64,000 nt of DNA from Bacteroidota bacterium (GCA_018267365.1 JAFDYQ010000011.1:1-64000), one strand, 5' to 3'; positions 40,974 to 50,369 are shown, numbered from the stretch's first letter. Numbers and translations are program-made. The notes: generated by a model from the sequence alone, not told the origin.

Positions 40974-41171
40974 GAGTATGGTTGTTTGGTTGAAACCAAA
41001 TATAAACGTATAGTACCTTTATCTGAAATTTATCTATCTGATACTCCTCTGGATGTGCAGCAAATGTAGCCCACAGCCGTCAGAAAGCGCAAGAAGTCAG
41101 ATAGTTAAAACAAAGATGTAAAGTTGGTGAAAAAGCCAAAATACCTACATTCGCAGCAAAACTATACATAC

Positions 41172-41645
41172 ATGAAGCAACTCATCGTGGCGGTCGTGGC
41201 CGGCTGCCTGCTCACGCTCGCATCCTGCAGCAGCAATAACAATCCTTTCTCAGCAGGTACATGGACCTATAAGGGTACCAGCTACAGCGCCTACTCTGCC
41301 ATAGGCACGGCTACTGCCAAATCTCTCGTAGCTACCTATGGCAATACGGGTGAAGTGGATAACGTAGAGTGCTACTTCTACTCATGGCCGCCTACATCCG
41401 GTACCTATACGATAGTGAATACACAGGGTGCCCTCACCTCAGGGTCCAATGTGGTATACATAGTGATGAATATAGGCACCAAGGTATATACCCTGGACAA
41501 TAGCAGCACCTCCAGCGCAGCTACCGTATCTGTGAGCAGTGACAATAAGGTGACGATCTCTGTAGCCGGCGCCACCTTTAGCATAGTGAGCACGAGCACT
41601 ACAGACTCGGGTCCGTTCACACTGAATGTGACACAGAATATATAA
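41172..41645 (+). CDS. Predicted lipoprotein of unknown function
   Basis: A 157-residue protein with a lipoprotein signal, LTLASC with the lipid-modified Cys at 19. I used the ATG at 41172 to give this signal; an upstream in-frame start adds 16 unlikely residues. The mature part is Ser/Thr-rich and beta-strand-like (AGTWTYKGTSYSAYSA, SGTYTIVNTQGAL). It is likely attached to an outer or inner membrane. A bidirectional terminator follows. Confidence 0.68.
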   Translation: MKQLIVAVVAGCLLTLASCSSNNNPFSAGTWTYKGTSYSAYSAIGTATAKSLVATYGNTGEVDNVECYFYSWPPTSGTYTIVNTQGALTSGSNVVYIVMNIGTKVYTLDNSSTSSAATVSVSSDNKVTISVAGATFSIVSTSTTDSGPFTLNVTQNI

Positions 41646-41677
41646 TGATAAACGGCGCACGCCGGAGCCTGTACTAA

Positions 41678-41720
41678 AAAGATGAAGCCCCGCCATTGGA
41701 ATGACGGGGCTTCATCTTTT
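41678..41720. terminator. Bidirectional terminator
   Basis: AAAGATGAAGCCCCG and CGGGGCTTCATCTTT form a perfect 15-bp stem separating convergent genes, with A and T runs on either side. It touches the stop of the minus-strand gene. Confidence 0.9.
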
Positions 41721-41951
41721 TCACGCGCGGCGGCCTATGCGGAGGGCCAGACTGCCGGCCTTGGTGGCCAGCTCTATGTATGCCTCTGATACCTCCAGCG
41801 TGTCTATGGGAGTATCCTCCTCGTCCAGAAACTCTATGAGGTATGACCTCGGGTGCGTGACGTACACCTGGTGTACCTGCCCACGCGTACCCTCAGGTAT
41901 GAGCGGGCTGATGTCTGCAGTAGTGATGATGATGTCTTCTTCTTCTATCAT
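41721..41951 (-). CDS. DUF4926-like small protein
   Basis: A 76-residue protein resembling the DUF4926 family. It has a DIIITTADI opening, IPEGTRGQVHQVY, then YLIEFLDEED and an L-rich C-terminus. Such proteins are often encoded near restriction or toxin-antitoxin genes and have no known activity. Here it is alone between two terminators. The assignment is by pattern only. Confidence 0.6.
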   Translation of the reverse strand: MIEEEDIIITTADISPLIPEGTRGQVHQVYVTHPRSYLIEFLDEEDTPIDTLEVSEAYIELATKAGSLALRIGRRA

Positions 41952-42244
41952 ATATGTGCTGGTGTTTGGTTCTCTGCCGTGGGGGTCCGGGCTGAGTACC
42001 TCTCGCGGTGGCTGCCGGTTAGCTTTTTTTGGGGCAGGGATCGGCCGCGATCACTAGTGATACGTACCGGCTTTTTAAATGTTCGCCATATGAGGAGTTG
42101 TTTTACACATTTAGTTTTGTTGTTTACAGCAACATATAGTGGTGCCACGCATGAATAAGTGGCGGATAGTGGGCAGATTATTTGGTTTTGTGCGGTTTTG
42201 TCGTATCTTGACTATCCCAAACCAAACCCGAAGAACCTCCCGGA

Positions 42245-42769
42245 ATGACCCGATCCGAGATAGCGACCCGCCTGAGAGAAGACCACAAGCGATTTGCAGT
42301 GATGCTGTCATCGCAGACGGACGAGGATTTCGTACGCGCTGCCGATGGCAAGTGGACTGCCGGTCACCAGCTGGACCATATCTACCGCTCTGTAGTGCCG
42401 CTGCGTACTGCTATGCAGCTACCGGGCTTTGTGCCCCGTGTGCTGTTTGGCAGGGCCAAAGCGCCCTCGCAAAGCTATGAGGAGGTGGTGGCCCGGTACA
42501 AGGAGCGCCTCTCTGCCGGCGGCCAGGCCGTGGGCCGCTACCGCCCGAGGCCTGTGAGCGTGAGCAGCCGCAACCGTCAGATCATCAAGCTGACAGATAC
42601 CGTAGAAACCCTGGCCAAAAGAGTGGAAAAGATGGACGAAGACAAGCTGGACGCCATCCTGCTGCCGCACCCCCTGCTGGGCAAAATAACCCTGAGGGAG
42701 ATGCTCCACTTTACCATCTATCATGTGGGCCACCATCACAAGGCCACGCTCAAGAACCTAGGCAAGTAG
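42245..42769 (+). CDS. DinB-family protein
   Basis: A 174-residue four-helix-bundle protein. The conserved metal-ligand histidines of the DinB fold are seen as WTAGHQLDHIY (near 37-47) and FTIYHVGHHHKATL (near 156-169). Members act as metal-dependent thiol-related transferases or as damage-inducible proteins of unclear function. A promoter-like TATCTTG sequence precedes the start (near 42203-42209). Confidence 0.8.
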   Translation: MTRSEIATRLREDHKRFAVMLSSQTDEDFVRAADGKWTAGHQLDHIYRSVVPLRTAMQLPGFVPRVLFGRAKAPSQSYEEVVARYKERLSAGGQAVGRYRPRPVSVSSRNRQIIKLTDTVETLAKRVEKMDEDKLDAILLPHPLLGKITLREMLHFTIYHVGHHHKATLKNLGK

Positions 42770-43082
42770 GGGCGAAGGGACGAGTGGCGGAGGACGGAGG
42801 ACGAGGAATATACCCCTGTCTGTATTCATTTTTGCCAGTGGTCCCTTACTATGGCAGGTGTCTCCGCTGCCTACCAGGCTCATGGCTTTTTGACGCTGTG
42901 GTGACCGATCCGGGTGCCAAGTTTTTCCGATGAGGAGCATAGTAGCTCAGACCTCAGTGTACATTCCTTATCCACCAAGTTTTCCGACTGAGAGGCTATT
43001 TCTCTATCAGCCTTTTACATAGCATAAAAAAAGCCCCGTACCAGGTATGGTACAGGGCTCCGGTTTAGGATTGGGTTGGTTA
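42770..43082. other. Intergenic region with GGAGGAC heptamers
   Basis: About 310 bp with no gene. Two abutting heptamers GGAGGAC lie at 42789-42802, in a G-rich stretch just after the DinB stop. A pair of similar TTTTCCGA-type short motifs occurs near 42925 and 42980. The T9SS gene's terminator ends the region. Confidence 0.55.
43026..43058 (-). terminator. Terminator of the 488-residue T9SS gene
   Basis: On the minus strand GCCCTGTACC and GGTACGGGGC pair in a 10-bp stem, with a T run after it. It is 25 bp downstream of the stop. Confidence 0.85.
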
Positions 43083-44549
43083 TTATTTAGACACCACGGT
43101 GAAGCGGATGGCCTCGCGCTGAGTGCCGTTGCTCACGGTGATGGTGTAGATGCCTGACTGCTGCGCGCCGAGGTCTATGTGCTGGCGGTCTGTAGAGATG
43201 GTGCCATGCTGTACCGGACGGCCCAGGATGTCATAGATCTCATAGCTGTCACCTGTGCGGCCGCTGGTCACGAGGGTAAAGGTACCGCCGGTAGGGTTAG
43301 GGTATACGCCCAGCGCCTCAGTACCTGTGATATCATGCACGCCTACATTCACCACTGCTACGGCGGCAGAGGTAGCAGAGCAGCCGCCTGCGTTGGTCAC
43401 CTCTACGGTATAGTTGCCATTGATGGTCACATCGTATGTCTGAGCGTTGGCGCCTGCTATGAGGTTGCCATCCTGATACCACTGATAGGTGCTGGCCGCG
43501 CCTGCAGTGAGGGTGAATCCGCTACGGGTGATAGTAGCTGTAGGCACCGGCCTGAAGGCTACAGTCACAGGGCCGGCAGTAGCAGTACACTGATTGCCGT
43601 CGGTCACGGTCACAGTATAGTTGCCCGCCTGGGTCACATGGATACTGGATGTAGTAGCAGTATTGCTCCAGAGGTATGACACGCCGGTAGCTGTGGCAGC
43701 TATCGTAGCTGTATCGCCCGTAGGGCAGATGCTGTCCGGGCCGGCGGTATTGAGCGTGACGGTAGGGAGGGCAGCTACATTGACTGCTACAGGTGCAGAT
43801 ACTGCGCTATCCATAGCAGCGTTGTATACCGTCACTACATAAGATGCTGCCGAGCTGACAGTGATAGCCTGTGTAGTAGCACCGGTAGACCACTTGTAGG
43901 TATAGCCTGTGCCGGCAGATGCAGTGAGCGTCTGGCTGGCACCTGCACAGATGGTGACAGGACCTGCCGGAGAGATAGATGCTACTGGAGGGCCTGCGCA
44001 GGCGGTGTAGGCTATGTAGTCCGGGTAGCTATTGCCATGCTTGGTAGTATCGAGCGGTGTGCAGGCCACAGATGAGCACTTGGTGCGCAGCCAGTACCGG
44101 AGGCCAAAGTCTTCAGCATTCCTATTGGTCAGCGTCAGGATACTGGTGGCTACGTCTACTACTATGTGCAATTTGTACTGACCTACAGGACCCGCAGGTG
44201 TGCCTGATACTACGATGGCACCGGCATCACCACCGGCAAAGGTATTGTTGCTAGAGTTGCTCGTCCAGCAAAGGCCCGGAGGCAGGTTTGTGATAGAGTC
44301 GATCTTCACACTATTGATAGTCACTGTGCCAAAGCCGGGATAGTTGTAAGAAGAGAAATTCTGGAAATAGAAGGTATCTGATACGGCCACACCGATCACC
44401 GTACATGGGAGGCTATCTGCTGATGGATAGAGGCCCGGCTGTGCGTATGTGTTTGGTGTCACGCTATTGCTGGCTGCTGCACAGTGCTGCGCCTGAGCTC
44501 CCGCTGCCATGATCACACCCGCTACGATAGATAGGAAAAGTTTCTTCAT
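43083..44549 (-). CDS. T9SS type A secreted protein with Ig-like modules
   Basis: A 488-residue exported protein with a signal peptide (1-21, AGAQAQ), an N-terminal domain of about 150 residues and three Ig/PKD-like modules (for example YTYKWSTGATTQAITVSS and VSYLWSNTATTSSI). The C-terminal 80 residues (GVYPNPTGGTFTL, YDILGRPV, GIYTITVSNGTQ) form a type A T9SS sorting domain. It is probably surface-exposed or released. The ligand is unknown. Confidence 0.9.
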   Translation of the reverse strand: MKKLFLSIVAGVIMAAGAQAQHCAAASNSVTPNTYAQPGLYPSADSLPCTVIGVAVSDTFYFQNFSSYNYPGFGTVTINSVKIDSITNLPPGLCWTSNSSNNTFAGGDAGAIVVSGTPAGPVGQYKLHIVVDVATSILTLTNRNAEDFGLRYWLRTKCSSVACTPLDTTKHGNSYPDYIAYTACAGPPVASISPAGPVTICAGASQTLTASAGTGYTYKWSTGATTQAITVSSAASYVVTVYNAAMDSAVSAPVAVNVAALPTVTLNTAGPDSICPTGDTATIAATATGVSYLWSNTATTSSIHVTQAGNYTVTVTDGNQCTATAGPVTVAFRPVPTATITRSGFTLTAGAASTYQWYQDGNLIAGANAQTYDVTINGNYTVEVTNAGGCSATSAAVAVVNVGVHDITGTEALGVYPNPTGGTFTLVTSGRTGDSYEIYDILGRPVQHGTISTDRQHIDLGAQQSGIYTITVSNGTQREAIRFTVVSK

Positions 44550-44731
44550 GCGTATAGTTTGGTTGTTTTAGTAAAGCTATAAATGTAGTGAAATATCAGT
44601 GGCGGTTGGTATAAACTATCCACAAGATGGATGAACGGTCGGGTTTTCTCATTGTGCACTCATGCTGTAGTACGGTTTGCATTTTCCTAACGTTGCTCAG
44701 ATTTTTCATATTTGCACGCATATCTATCTCT

Positions 44732-45541
44732 ATGAGGCATATACCCCTGCTGATCATAGCGGCTATCGTACTACTGGCCTCTGCATGCGGCCAGCAGGGC
44801 CGCGGGCACCGGCACCTGACTACTGCAGACTCTCTGCGCCGCGCACGCGCTATAGCCGAGGAGTCGCACCTGACTGATATGGAGCAGGTACATGAGAGCC
44901 TGACCGGTCCGGAGCCTGCCACAGGCAGCGGTGTGGTGGCACCCGGGGGCGCGGCACAGGTACCACAGCCCGGTGACTCCATAGCCCAGGCTGTGCGTGC
45001 GCATGACCGCTGGCACAAAAGGCTGGAGCAGGCCCTGGCTGACTCTGCCACCGCGCTCGGTGCGCTGATCACCCGGGTGCTGGTGCAGGACTCTATACAT
45101 CGCTATACTACGGCCACCTATACCGGAGACGGCCACCTGCTCACCTTTCACTCAGAGCAGACGCCCGATGAGCATGAGCGGGCGGAGTATGATCTGTGCT
45201 TTGATCGCGGGCATCTGGTACACGTGCATGAGCGCCATCTATACGCGGGCGATACAGAAGGTGATGACCAGGCGGCAGATACCTATACGGATGATACGTA
45301 CTATCTCGCCCATGGGCGCGTGTACTATCACTACCGCAAGGCAGGGGAGGCGGTACATCATATGGATCGTATAGAGTACATACAGCAGCACCACTCTGCG
45401 CTACAGGGGGATATAGCAGGCCATCTCAGCCGCGTGTATGATAACTTTGTGACGGAGTACGATCGGCTGACACAGCAGCCTATGGAGGTGATGGTCTATA
45501 CCGCCGTACCGCGCGAGGTGGCGCATGTGGATGGACAGTAG
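44732..45541 (+). CDS. Predicted lipoprotein of unknown function
   Basis: A 269-residue lipoprotein. The start at 44732 gives the lipobox LLASAC with Cys19; an in-frame start at 44627 would add a 35-residue leader without reason. After a flexible Gly/Pro/Gln-rich linker (to about 95) comes a mixed alpha/beta region with many His and Tyr residues (DTYYLAHGRVYYHYRKAGEAVHHMDRIEY). No domain recognised. A CATATTTG sequence near 44707-44714 could be the -7 element. Downstream lies the large heptamer array. Confidence 0.68.
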   Translation: MRHIPLLIIAAIVLLASACGQQGRGHRHLTTADSLRRARAIAEESHLTDMEQVHESLTGPEPATGSGVVAPGGAAQVPQPGDSIAQAVRAHDRWHKRLEQALADSATALGALITRVLVQDSIHRYTTATYTGDGHLLTFHSEQTPDEHERAEYDLCFDRGHLVHVHERHLYAGDTEGDDQAADTYTDDTYYLAHGRVYYHYRKAGEAVHHMDRIEYIQQHHSALQGDIAGHLSRVYDNFVTEYDRLTQQPMEVMVYTAVPREVAHVDGQ

Positions 45542-45556
45542 AGTGTGAGGCGGGGG

Positions 45557-45696
45557 CGAGAGCCTAGAGGCAAGAACCAAGAACCAAGAGACAAGAGGCG
45601 AGAGGCAAGAATCAAGAGTCAAGAACCAAGAATCAAGAATCAAGAGGCGAGAGTCAAGAGGCAAGAATAAAGAGACAAGAATCAAGAGGCAAGAAT
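45557..45696. repeat. Long tandem heptamer array, CAAGANN x 20
   Basis: Twenty consecutive 7-bp units in perfect register (140 bp) between a lipoprotein gene and the aquaporin gene. Most units are CAAGAAC, CAAGAAT or CAAGAGG, with variants such as CGAGAGG and CAAGAGA. No insertion or deletion breaks the 7-bp phase. The same family forms the array at 63612-63695. On the opposite strand it reads as a low-complexity Leu/Ser frame that is not a gene. Confidence 0.92.
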
Positions 45697-45755
45697 CCAA
45701 CGGTAAGTGGCGGGGAATCCGCAACGAAATTTTACCTTTAGGCAAAACCCAACAG

Positions 45756-46415
45756 ATGAGAAATTATATCTCTGAGGTCTTCGGCACGTTTGCGATCGTT
45801 TTTTTCGGTACCGGTGTGGTGATAGTCAATCAGGAGACACATGGTGTAGTAGGCCACACAGGCATCTGCATCGTGTGGGGGCTGATAGTGATGTCTATGA
45901 TCTATGCGCTGGGCACGGTGAGTGGTGCCCACTTCAATCCTGCCGTGTCCATCGGCTTTGCTATCGCGCGCAAGTTTGAGTGGAGGGAGGTCATACCCTA
46001 TATTATCAGCCAGTGTATCGGGGCGATAGCCGGTAGTGCGGCGCTAAAGCTGCTCTTCCCGGCCAATGAGATGCTGGGCGGCACCATGCCTGCCGGCAGT
46101 GACCTGCAGAGTTTTGTACTGGAGTTTATCCTCACCTTTGTGCTCATGGCGGTGATCATGCGTGTGGCCTTTGGCAGCAAGGAGCAGGGGCTATTTGCAG
46201 GTCTCGCCATCAGCAGCATCGTGTGCCTGGAGGCGCTCATGGCCGGGCCGGTGAGCGGTGCCTCTATGAATCCCGCCCGCAGCCTCGGGCCTGCACTGGT
46301 CTCTATGCACATGGGCAAGTGGTGGATCTACGCCATAGCGCCCACACTGGGCAGCATCGCTGCGGTATACTTTGACATGTACCTGGGCCCTGCGGGCAAG
46401 GTGGATGGTGAGTGA
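45756..46415 (+). CDS. Aquaporin-type MIP channel
   Basis: A 219-residue channel with six membrane helices and two half-helices. The pore motifs are NPA at 61-63 (preceded by GAHF) and NPA at 172-174, followed by Arg175 of the selectivity filter. The length and the residues around the NPA boxes favour a water channel over a glycerol facilitator, but selectivity is not proven. It starts 59 bp after the heptamer array, with a TACCTTTA -7-like element between. Confidence 0.88.
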   Translation: MRNYISEVFGTFAIVFFGTGVVIVNQETHGVVGHTGICIVWGLIVMSMIYALGTVSGAHFNPAVSIGFAIARKFEWREVIPYIISQCIGAIAGSAALKLLFPANEMLGGTMPAGSDLQSFVLEFILTFVLMAVIMRVAFGSKEQGLFAGLAISSIVCLEALMAGPVSGASMNPARSLGPALVSMHMGKWWIYAIAPTLGSIAAVYFDMYLGPAGKVDGE

Positions 46416-46640
46416 TCCCGGCGGGCGTGATTTCGCATTGCGGCAGTGCCAGGCGATCAGGCCGGTAGAGCATTTGTGTATTGCGTTACCCTTCTCTATC
46501 TCGGCGTCCTCCTCCATCGCCTTGCTAAAGGCTGAATGGGGAAAAGTTTGATCGCCAGGGTATAGTGATAGTTGTCTCATTGATCAACGTATTCTTTTGG
46601 CAAGGTTTTAGAACTACCCCACGCATAAAACGTGAAAGCC
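46416..46640. other. Intergenic region with a possible gene remnant
   Basis: The minus strand here encodes a natural-looking stretch of about 54 residues (from MRQLSLYPGDQTFPHSAF) that runs without stop into the antisense of the aquaporin gene. It may be a remnant of a longer gene or a conserved intergenic sequence. I cannot assign it. Confidence 0.3.
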
Positions 46641-46835
46641 ATGCTAACCAGAGAAGTGAAACAACAGCTAGACATGCACATCAGCGACTATAAGGACGAG
46701 CTGGGCAATGAAGACTTTGTATATGAGAATGTGCGCATGACACCAGCGCGCCGTGCAGTACGTGCGGTAGAGCGCTGGGTAGACAGGATACGCCGCAGGT
46801 TTACATCCTATGACAGGCCTCGATACAGCGCATAA
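46641..46835 (+). CDS. Small basic/acidic protein of unknown function
   Basis: A 64-residue soluble protein (MLTREVKQQLDMHISDYKDE) with a basic, Arg-rich C-terminal half (TPARRAVRAVERWVDRIRRRF). A GTG three codons upstream is an alternative start. No family recognised. It lies 53 bp before the thioredoxin-like gene. Confidence 0.5.
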   Translation: MLTREVKQQLDMHISDYKDELGNEDFVYENVRMTPARRAVRAVERWVDRIRRRFTSYDRPRYSA

Positions 46836-46888
46836 AAGTCTCCTTTTTTCTTCCGGAAGGTGTATCTTAGTATCACATAAAAGATACT

Positions 46889-47476
46889 ATGAAAAACATC
46901 CTCCTCCCGGCCCTGTTGATGCTGAGTGGCCTCTGTCATGCGCAGCGGGACTGCTTCGGGCAGAAAGTCTTTGACCCGGCAGACTATATGGTGAAAGGCT
47001 ACGACACCATCATGAAGTATGCTGATATCTATACGCAGTCACTGGTAGGGTGTACTATGCCCTCATGGCAGGCCGTGGACAGACAGGGCAGAGAAATACA
47101 ACCATACGACTATCAGGGGCGCATCCTTTTTCTCAACTTCTGGTGGCCGGGCTGCAAGCCATGTATCCGTGAATTTAACTCGCTCAATAAACTGGCTCAG
47201 GAGTACGGTGGTCAGGTCATGTTTCTGTCCTTTGTGTCGGGCAGGCGCGCTCAGATGGATAGCGTGCTGAGCATACATCCCCTGGACTTTCGCATCATAC
47301 CGGCTGCGGATACACTCATCACCGATGTCTTCAGGATGTCTATCTACCCTACCAATATGATCATAGGCCGCGATGGCCGCGTGGCATATATCATGCACGG
47401 AGGCCAGGTGGATGATGGCCTGAGCAACTATGAAAAGATAAAACCGGCACTGGTACGTGCTATAGAGCGGCGGTAG
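46889..47476 (+). CDS. Periplasmic thioredoxin-like (TlpA/AhpC-TSA) protein
   Basis: A 195-residue exported protein with a signal peptide (1-19). The thioredoxin fold shows the redox motif WPGCKPC (near 87-93) in the TlpA-type context LFLNFWW, and the cis-proline loop YPTNMI. It probably acts as an extracytoplasmic thiol-disulfide oxidoreductase, for example in cytochrome c maturation, but it is 45 kb from the ccm genes here. The substrate is unknown. Confidence 0.82.
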   Translation: MKNILLPALLMLSGLCHAQRDCFGQKVFDPADYMVKGYDTIMKYADIYTQSLVGCTMPSWQAVDRQGREIQPYDYQGRILFLNFWWPGCKPCIREFNSLNKLAQEYGGQVMFLSFVSGRRAQMDSVLSIHPLDFRIIPAADTLITDVFRMSIYPTNMIIGRDGRVAYIMHGGQVDDGLSNYEKIKPALVRAIERR

Positions 47477-47489
47477 AATGGTGCGAGCG

Positions 47490-48416
47490 CTATAGCCCTT
47501 CCAGCTGGCTGCCCATCACCTGCGCATCGCTGATATCCAGTTTGCCGGCTTTGTAGCCGGTGGCAGATGGTTTCTGCACGATAAATCTGCTGCCATGCAG
47601 TGAGAAGCTCTGAGAGATGGTAGCCTTGTCAAAAAGCGTACGGCCATAGAAGGTGCTATTCTCTATCTCAGCGCGCACCCAGTCTGCAGTGAGAAACTCT
47701 GCCCTGCCGCGAAAGGTACACTCGGAGAGGACCATATTCTTTTTGGAGTGTGTATAGTTGGCCAGCATATGAGAGTAGAAGCTGGCTTGGGTAAAGTCTG
47801 CATAGCCGTCAAAGCTGGCCAGATTGAAAGTAGCATCGCGATAGAAGTAAGTGCCCATAAAGCTGCTCTCGCGCTCAAAGTGAACCTCATTGAAAAAGGC
47901 ACTGCTCATAAAGGTGCTCTGCTGAAAGCCGGCACTCTCCAGAAAGGTACAGCCGGCAAAGGATACCTCACCGCCGAAGCGGACCTGATTGAAAAGCGCG
48001 GGCTTTTTGAATGTACATTTAGTGAAAGTGCAGGCGCCCTGTATGGTAGCACCGGTGAAGTTCACCTCCTCTTCAAAGACACAATTGTCAAAAAAGACGC
48101 TGCGCTCCAGTGTGGCGCTATAGATAGCCTGCCCTGCGTGCAGGCTGCCGGCCACCCGGCCTCTAAAAGTACAATCATGAAAGACGAGTGCCCCGTGCAC
48201 ATAGCTGATATGCTGCACCGGAGAGGCGCTGATGGCGTCTGTGCTATCTGCCAGTACCAGGTCTCCGGATATGGTGCTGCCGGTGCTGACCAGATTCTCA
48301 CCACGGGCTATGGGGCCGTGCAGGTCGGCAGCATTGACCTGGCTGTCCCCTCCTCGCGAGGAGCAGGAGTAGCAGACCATACAGAGTGCAAAGATACAGA
48401 TCAGGCGTGTGTGCAT
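47490..48416 (-). CDS. Lipoprotein with pentapeptide-like beta-helix repeats
   Basis: A 308-residue protein. The start at 48416 gives a lipobox ending CYSC with Cys18. The mature part has about ten repeating units with a spacing of about 20 residues of the kind CTFxxxxxFxxxxF (for example CTFRGRVAGS, CVFEEEVNFTG, CTFKKPALFNQ). This is the pattern of pentapeptide-repeat or related right-handed beta-helix proteins. It is probably anchored in a membrane. Its partner or ligand is unknown. Confidence 0.75.
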   Translation of the reverse strand: MHTRLICIFALCMVCYSCSSRGGDSQVNAADLHGPIARGENLVSTGSTISGDLVLADSTDAISASPVQHISYVHGALVFHDCTFRGRVAGSLHAGQAIYSATLERSVFFDNCVFEEEVNFTGATIQGACTFTKCTFKKPALFNQVRFGGEVSFAGCTFLESAGFQQSTFMSSAFFNEVHFERESSFMGTYFYRDATFNLASFDGYADFTQASFYSHMLANYTHSKKNMVLSECTFRGRAEFLTADWVRAEIENSTFYGRTLFDKATISQSFSLHGSRFIVQKPSATGYKAGKLDISDAQVMGSQLEGL

Positions 48417-48487
48417 AAGGATGGTTTTGATAGCGGGGAAATGTTTTTTGGCCGCAGGCATAGATGCTATAGATTTTGCTGAAATCA

Positions 48488-48518
48488 TATCCCCTCTCCG
48501 TATGGCAGAGAGGGGATA
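48488..48518 (-). terminator. Hairpin after the papain-like lipoprotein gene
   Basis: TATCCCCTCTC and GAGAGGGGATA form a perfect 11-bp stem with a 9-nt loop. Its stem resembles the CCCTCTCC/GGAGAGGG palindrome of the leuS insertion, so it could be a solo relic of that repeat family. Confidence 0.6.
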
Positions 48519-48541
48519 CAGGATACAGATAGGTGATCGTA

Positions 48542-50209
48542 CTACTGATGGGCGCCCATGCCGCCATTATACTGCGGGTTGGCTGTGCGGGCCTTGGCGT
48601 CCAGCTCACCACTGGCCTTTTTGGCTTTGATAAAGGTGAGTATCTCACGTGGCGTATAGGCATTGCGGTGCTCTGCATTTACGGCACTGTTGTAGCGGTT
48701 TTTCTTTAGTGTATTGTAGTCGCGGTGCAGGGTGTTTTTGAATGCAGGCAGCTGCGCGGTGGCACCGGTGCCATTTTTGCCAAAGCCAGCAGTGAAATAG
48801 ACAGGATAGTCCTGTACGTAGAAGAGATTGTTAGAGTAATCTACGTCCCCCAGCTTCTGCCCGGCATCTGCCACGAGTATGAGATAGTAGTAGCCGGTGA
48901 TGGATGGCATGGTATAGTTCTGATATAGGGTAGAGGTACCAAACCCCAGGGTGGCAAAGTCAGTGTTGGCGGGCAGGTCGACATTGACCACGCACTGATT
49001 GCCACTGGTATTGCACTGATAGGTATTTTGCTGTATAGAGGTATTAAACTCATCGTAGAATATCACTCCATAGTCGTTGGCATTATACGCATTGTAGTAC
49101 ACGTAGTAGAGGCCCCAGTCAGCGGCAGCCGGTGCGGTACCGGTACCGATATTATAGATATTGTATATGGCCTGGCGCGTAGGTGTGGAGGAGCCGGTGG
49201 CATAGTCGTCCTCTACCCATGTAGCCAGGTCTACGCCACTGCTTTGATTGGGCGATGGTGAGGGAGGCGTAGTGGTGTCTGTAGAGTTTGAGGCTACGTA
49301 GATAGGATAGTTGTTGCTGCCGTCTTTCATGGCCAGGGTGTTGAAGAGGAAGTTGTAGTCTACCCAGTAGTAGCCATTGTCTCCCCAGGTAGTATTCCAC
49401 GAGTTGATCAGGCGAAAGGCACCGCCGGCACCCTTGCTATCATCATAGCCTACGATGGTCTGTGCGTGGCCGCCGCAGGGCTGCCCGCCGCCGCAGGGGT
49501 CAAAGCCTGCACTCATCACCCCGCTGCCGCTCCAGCTCTGAAATCCGGTGCCTACGCCGCAGCCCACCATGACGGGCGTATTGCTCACGAGGCTCTGCTT
49601 GATATCTGCGATATAGTCGCTCACATTGTTATGCTGTATGGCGCGATAGGTAGATATTTTGTGAAAGGAGGCATCTGTATTATTGGATGAGCTGGATTGG
49701 GAGCAGTTGCCCAGACTGCTGTAGGGTACACTACCCAGCGTAGCTACGCCGCGCGTCTGTATGAGCGTGAGGGCGGCGTCATAGTTGGTACCGTCACAGT
49801 TGGCACCCTTCTGATTGTCTGCTATAGCGGTGAAGAGGTCCTTGGCGCTCATCTGGTAGGCGGTCTGGGAGAGCTGCGCAGAGGTCAGGTTTCGCGCGGC
49901 GGCCTCGAGGGCAGTCTTGGTATAGTAGGCAGTAGACCAGCCTATGCAGGTGCCATACTGGCCCTGATCGCCTACGGGTGGCAGATAGTTATAGAGAAAG
50001 TAGGATGAAGGCAGACTGCTGGCATTGCTACCCGCAAAATTTCGCGTATTAATGGCTTTCGGTGTCTGGTTCACATTGTCATTGGCAGCATTGTAGCCTG
50101 TGGCATGCGCGCCGTTGTTGTTGTTATTATTGTTGTTGTTGTCTTTTTTGCATCCGGCTATGGTGAGGATACTCAGACATAAGAAGGCAGCACAGTAGAT
50201 TTTATTCAT
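48542..50209 (-). CDS. C1 (papain-type) cysteine peptidase lipoprotein
   Basis: A 555-residue lipoprotein. The start at 50209 gives the lipobox LTIAGC with Cys20, and a run of nine Asn follows (24-32). The peptidase domain has the oxyanion Gln and nucleophile Cys88 in DQGQYGTCIGW, the catalytic His in GGHAQTIVGYDD and the Asn in NSWNTTWGDNGYYWV. A C-terminal beta-rich domain (about 340-500) may be an adhesion or CARDB-like module. An in-frame extension far upstream is spurious. It is an extracytoplasmic protease of unknown substrate. Confidence 0.9.
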   Translation of the reverse strand: MNKIYCAAFLCLSILTIAGCKKDNNNNNNNNNGAHATGYNAANDNVNQTPKAINTRNFAGSNASSLPSSYFLYNYLPPVGDQGQYGTCIGWSTAYYTKTALEAAARNLTSAQLSQTAYQMSAKDLFTAIADNQKGANCDGTNYDAALTLIQTRGVATLGSVPYSSLGNCSQSSSSNNTDASFHKISTYRAIQHNNVSDYIADIKQSLVSNTPVMVGCGVGTGFQSWSGSGVMSAGFDPCGGGQPCGGHAQTIVGYDDSKGAGGAFRLINSWNTTWGDNGYYWVDYNFLFNTLAMKDGSNNYPIYVASNSTDTTTPPSPSPNQSSGVDLATWVEDDYATGSSTPTRQAIYNIYNIGTGTAPAAADWGLYYVYYNAYNANDYGVIFYDEFNTSIQQNTYQCNTSGNQCVVNVDLPANTDFATLGFGTSTLYQNYTMPSITGYYYLILVADAGQKLGDVDYSNNLFYVQDYPVYFTAGFGKNGTGATAQLPAFKNTLHRDYNTLKKNRYNSAVNAEHRNAYTPREILTFIKAKKASGELDAKARTANPQYNGGMGAHQ

Positions 50210-50369
50210 GTGATTGGGTTTAAGGTAAAAAAAAGATAAGGGCAGAGAGGCTAGTGGCTCTAAGGTACGGCTTTGAGAGAAAAGGCAAAATTTATTTTCA
50301 GCGGGATCTTTTGTGTTGTTTTTTGAGCTAACGAAGCTACGGCAAGCATTTTGTGAGGCTAAAATTATC

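Noticed and set aside
42045-42075. CGGCCGCGATCACTAGTGAT looks like a cloning-vector polylinker
   Set aside because: The flanking sequence is not vector-like, and the similarity is limited to a short palindromic stretch.
45401-45745. Leu/Ser-rich minus-strand frame
   Set aside because: Translation of the heptamer array; the periodic composition follows from the repeat.
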